NCBI RefSeq assembly: GCF_040372045.1
Contig: NZ_BAABWH010000003.1
DNA length: 64,000 nt
Direction: 5' to 3' (one strand)
Source: Thalassolituus sp006212115
Lineage (GTDB): Bacteria; Pseudomonadota; Gammaproteobacteria; Pseudomonadales; Oceanobacteraceae
Below the pieces are notes generated by a model, which had not been told where the DNA came from, did not search any database, and was given only the letters and a program-made list of their open reading frames with translations. This document shows, in pieces, positions 61,177-64,000 of this stretch. Position 1 is the first letter of the stretch. Each line of letters opens with the position of its first letter. The position numbers were made by a program, and so were the translations under genes.

Positions 61177-61667
61177 CTCTTTTAGGTTGCAGTTTGTCCG
61201 CAGTAGCGGATGAGGAAGTTGCGAACGTTCAGACGAGTCTGAAGCCCGGTGATCTCGTGCCGGATTTTACTATGCCTGCAACGAATGGCTTTGGTCAGCG
61301 ACTGCAGGAAGCACGTGGGTCGTATCTCATGTTGATATGGCTGGGTAATTGCGACGAGTGTTCGGAGCGATTGGTGCGTTATCAACTGCTGGCGGAAAGC
61401 CTTGAAATTGAAGGGTTGAAAGGTTGGTTTGTATGGACGCCGAAAGGAAAGCGGCAACCACCTAATATGCGTCTTCCTGTTCTGAAATACGAAGAACAGT
61501 GGCGCCAGAGTTGGACCTTCAGTGATCGTCCGGCGGTGATGTTAATTAATGCAGATGGACGCCTTGATCATCTGCTGACGGGTGACTTGAGAGACAACTA
61601 CCAGGAAACCGAACAAGTTGTTATGCGCTGGATGAGTCAAGGGCGCGATTATCAGAGACCGGAGTAA
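61146..61667 (+). CDS. Exported thioredoxin/TlpA-like redoxin
   Basis: The 173-residue protein starts with a GTG (61146) preceded by GGGGG and has a signal peptide (to about SAVADEE). The redoxin fold is marked by GDLVPDFTMPATNGFGQRL, LMLIWLGNCDECSERLVRYQ (seen in part) with CxxC, and DRPAVMLINADGRLD. It may reduce or form disulphides or deliver electrons in the periplasm. It overlaps the barrel gene by 31 bp and abuts the next ATG. Confidence 0.75.
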   Translation: MGYLTRLVVLTLLGCSLSAVADEEVANVQTSLKPGDLVPDFTMPATNGFGQRLQEARGSYLMLIWLGNCDECSERLVRYQLLAESLEIEGLKGWFVWTPKGKRQPPNMRLPVLKYEEQWRQSWTFSDRPAVMLINADGRLDHLLTGDLRDNYQETEQVVMRWMSQGRDYQRPE

Positions 61668-62168
61668 ATGATGAAATATGTGTTAATGCTGGCCCTGTTC
61701 TTTGCTGGCTACGCAACTGCTGAAGATGCAGCTGTTCGCGAGCAAGTGATGACGGCGAAAGAGGCAGTGTTAGAACTGAATCGTGATTTGTATGAGCTTG
61801 AGCGTGAACTGCTCAGTCCGGCTACCACGCGAGCCGCATTCCACATTACGTTGAATCACGGCGAATATTTTGAGCCTTTGGCGGTCGAGTTGTCTGTGGA
61901 CGGACAGCTGGAGCTGCAGCATCTGTATACAGAGCGACAGGTTAAAGCGTTGCGTATGGGAGCTGTACAGCCTCTAGGTGATCTTAATCTGGCACCGGGT
62001 AAACACGATATTTCTGTCACTATTCGTGGTGTCGATCATCAAGGGCAGGGACGTGAGCTGGCCATCACTGAAACGGTTAGCAAAACAGGCAAACCACTTA
62101 TTGTTGAGCTTTTAATTGTCGATCGTGAAGAACTGCAAAGCGCACGACTGCAACTCAAATACTGGTAA
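61668..62168 (+). CDS. Exported conserved protein, family often mislabelled AraC-type
   Basis: The 166-residue protein has a signal peptide (MMKYVLMLALFFAGYATA). The body has a helix LELNRDLYELERELL, then a beta domain with LYTERQVKALRMGAVQPLGDLNL, seen in part, and PGKHDISVTIRG. From memory, this pattern belongs to a family misannotated as AraC regulators in marine gammaproteobacteria; there is no DNA-binding domain, so it is an envelope protein. The ATG directly follows the stop of the redoxin gene. Confidence 0.72.
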   Translation: MMKYVLMLALFFAGYATAEDAAVREQVMTAKEAVLELNRDLYELERELLSPATTRAAFHITLNHGEYFEPLAVELSVDGQLELQHLYTERQVKALRMGAVQPLGDLNLAPGKHDISVTIRGVDHQGQGRELAITETVSKTGKPLIVELLIVDREELQSARLQLKYW

Positions 62169-62172
62169 TTAA

Positions 62173-64000
62173 ATGCGGATTTTATTATCGCTGTTAGTGC
62201 TTATCCCTCTACTGCATGGAGGGAATGTCCTTGCTGAAGATGCGCTGGACGAAGCACTGGATATTGATCTCGACGAACTCGGCGTGAGTGATGACGCAGA
62301 GGAGCGGCTCCTGCGTGGTAACTTTTATTTCAGCTACTTAACCGGTGATTACTACCGCACTCTTTACTACCTCCGCCAGTGGAAGCAGCTGATCGGTAGC
62401 GAAGATACGCCAGAAACAGAAGCGGAAGTAATGCGCGCCGCTGTCTATCTGTCTCTGGGGTTGGAAGATCAGGCTGAGGACCTGTTTTATCAGGTGTTTA
62501 ACCAAGGCGCTGGAGCTTCGGGCGATGCCTGGTACTTCCTCGCACAACGTTTGTTTTCTGCAGGTTATTACGCACGGGCCGAACAAGCCGCGCGAAATGC
62601 GCTCGCCGCCACTCCCGTTCTGTCATCGAGGTTTCAACAAGAGCTACGTTACCTCTTAGTAAGCAGTATCAGTGAGCAGGATCGTATTGAAGAAGCGGTC
62701 GCCGCGATGCAGGGAATGCGCGATGTGAGTATCTGGACAGGCTACGCGCGGTATAACCTGATACTGGCGATGCAGCGCCAGAATTATCGCAGTCGGGATA
62801 TCGAATCGACGGTTGATGAAGCTATTTACTACCTGCCTGACGATGAAGAAGGAACAGCACTGCGAGATCGCATTCTTCTGATCTCAGGTATTGCCGCTAT
62901 GGAACGCGATAAGCTGGTTATGGCTAATCGCTATTTTTCAGATGTGACGCTGGAGTCGGTTTTTACTCCTCCGGCTCTACTGCACTATGGCTGGAACCTG
63001 CTGGCACAGTGGCGCTACGAAGACGCTATTCAGCCGTGGCGGATACTTCAACAACTCTACGATGAATATCATCCAGCGGTCGTAGAGTCATATTTGGCTG
63101 TTCCACATACGCTTGAACTTGTCGACGCCGTTAATCAGTCTGTACTCGCTTATGAACGTGTCGAAGATCGACTGTCTGTCATGGTGGACGAACTTAAGCA
63201 GCTTAACCAACGCGACTCCTTAGGTGCCTGGTTGGGTGAATGGCGTGAAGAAAATCAGCAGGAAGACTGGGGTTGGCAGCGTCAGAAACTTACTGACTTA
63301 CCGCAGAGTCAGGTCACTCGCTTTGCTCAGGGACTACTGAAAGAGGAAGCTTTTAACCAAGAGTTGGCGAGGCTGCATGATCTAGACCGAATTCGGGCTG
63401 ATCTGGCCAAAGCTCTGTATCAATTAGGGCTTTGGCAGGACGTTCTTGAGCAGCGTCGCGCTAACCTCGAAGCACTGGGTGGTGAAGCTCTGCTGGATGA
63501 ACTTGAGGCCCGACAGATGGATGTGCTGCGAGATATTCTCGCCGTTCAAGACCGTTTACTTGATGAAGACGAAACCGTTTTCTCGTTTGCATCGAAAGCA
63601 GATGAAGTGCGAATTAGCCGTTTGCGCAATGTCGTCCCTGCGGTAACGACACTGCAGAAGATTGGTACGCCGACGCGTGATTTAGCACCCTATAAAGAAC
63701 GCTGGCGCCGCATGAGAGGCTTGCAACTCTGGTCCATTTACGAAGCTCAACCTCAACGTAAATGGGACACCGAACGCGACCACATGATTCTGCGCTCCGA
63801 GACAGATAAGCTTTTCCGTCAACTGGAAAATACCCGTACTTCATTAATATGGGCTGATAGTTATTGGCAAGGGTTCCCTGAACGTGTGCAGCAATTAAAA
63901 ACTCGTATCGTTGAACTCGATCTGATTGTGACTGACTTGCAGCAAGAGCAGGAATCAGTGCTCACCGATATGGCACGTGACTACCTGACGGAACTCGATG
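62173..64000 (+). CDS. Exported tetratricopeptide-like protein, 3' end outside window
   Basis: From ATG 62173 (4 bp after the preceding stop) the frame is open to the window end: 609 residues with no stop. A signal peptide (MRILLSLLVLIPLLHGGNVLA) is followed by an acidic region and helical repeats (LRGNFYFSYLTGDYYRTLYYLRQW in part, YLSLGLEDQAEDLFYQVF, AWYFLAQRLFSAGYYARAEQAA) of the TPR type, then longer helices or coiled coils (from about 300). It is likely a periplasmic scaffold for the upstream exported proteins. No catalytic motif is visible. Confidence 0.8.
   Translation, partial: MRILLSLLVLIPLLHGGNVLAEDALDEALDIDLDELGVSDDAEERLLRGNFYFSYLTGDYYRTLYYLRQWKQLIGSEDTPETEAEVMRAAVYLSLGLEDQAEDLFYQVFNQGAGASGDAWYFLAQRLFSAGYYARAEQAARNALAATPVLSSRFQQELRYLLVSSISEQDRIEEAVAAMQGMRDVSIWTGYARYNLILAMQRQNYRSRDIESTVDEAIYYLPDDEEGTALRDRILLISGIAAMERDKLVMANRYFSDVTLESVFTPPALLHYGWNLLAQWRYEDAIQPWRILQQLYDEYHPAVVESYLAVPHTLELVDAVNQSVLAYERVEDRLSVMVDELKQLNQRDSLGAWLGEWREENQQEDWGWQRQKLTDLPQSQVTRFAQGLLKEEAFNQELARLHDLDRIRADLAKALYQLGLWQDVLEQRRANLEALGGEALLDELEARQMDVLRDILAVQDRLLDEDETVFSFASKADEVRISRLRNVVPAVTTLQKIGTPTRDLAPYKERWRRMRGLQLWSIYEAQPQRKWDTERDHMILRSETDKLFRQLENTRTSLIWADSYWQGFPERVQQLKTRIVELDLIVTDLQQEQESVLTDMARDYLTELD

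Noticed and set aside
1..64000. CRISPR arrays, tRNA or rRNA genes, insertion sequences, prophage
   Set aside because: I saw no regularly spaced direct repeats of CRISPR size, no T-loop/anticodon pattern, and no transposase or phage structural motifs in any frame. A covariance search for tRNA would settle the small-RNA part.

Overview
This window is chromosomal DNA of a gammaproteobacterium. The gene orders leuC-leuD-leuB-asd-fimV-truA-trpF, folC-SPOR-cvpA-purF-metZ and ffs-dnaX-ybaB-recR, a nearby rnd-ycgL-ycgN run, FimV, EpmC, MiaE and a UspE-type protein all fit. The moderate GC content, the long acidic FimV and an aldehyde dehydrogenase with a hydrophobic tail suggest a marine Oceanospirillales-like organism (Thalassolituus/Oleibacter or Marinobacter type). 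That placement is inference, since no rRNA is present. I see no phage, insertion sequence, CRISPR array or tRNA gene. Coding density is high and most genes are housekeeping.

Layout. 1-3.3 kb: the 3' end of an acyl/propionyl-CoA synthetase gene, then leftward genes for a flavodoxin-like protein, UspE and a LysR regulator. 3.4-8.1 kb: leucine biosynthesis (leuC, leuD, leuB) and asd, ending in a strong terminator. 8.3-21.3 kb: fimV, truA, a lipoprotein gene, trpF-trpB-trpA, folC, a SPOR protein gene, cvpA, purF and metZ. 21.4-30.1 kb: a solute-binding-like protein gene, a MoxR-DUF58-transglutaminase operon, two thioredoxin-like genes and a chemoreceptor gene. 30.1-38.3 kb: aldehyde dehydrogenase, MATE pump, EpmC, RhlB-type helicase, hydrolase, TorF-type porin and M14 peptidase. 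38.4-48.6 kb: Atm1-like ABC exporter, thioesterase-MiaE, a 59-codon small gene, a hydrolase, DUF4375, chalcone-isomerase-like protein, a hybrid kinase, a Lon-like protease and a YbfE-like protein. 48.7-54.3 kb: SRP RNA, dnaX, ybaB, a reduced recR, rnd, ycgL, ycgN. 54.6-64 kb: a membrane/winged-helix protein, a TIGR03503-type VWA protein, a second MoxR-VWA pair, and a run of exported proteins ending in a large tetratricopeptide-like gene cut by the window edge.

The most notable points are these. (1) The leuD-leuB and trpB-trpA gaps hold structured non-coding DNA where neighbouring genes usually lie close together. The two gaps share CATCCATGG-type and TTCACTGC motifs, and the leu gap also carries a large imperfect palindrome. 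(2) dnaX has an in-phase A-AAA-AAG slippery site inside an A10 run right after the clamp-loader core, with stops close by in both other frames. (3) recR appears to lack its usual C-terminal tail and a Toprim acidic motif. (4) A small gene with a good ribosome-binding site ends against miaE. (5) The exported-protein cluster at 59.9-64 kb, beside the MoxR-VWA genes, is the best candidate here for an undescribed envelope system.
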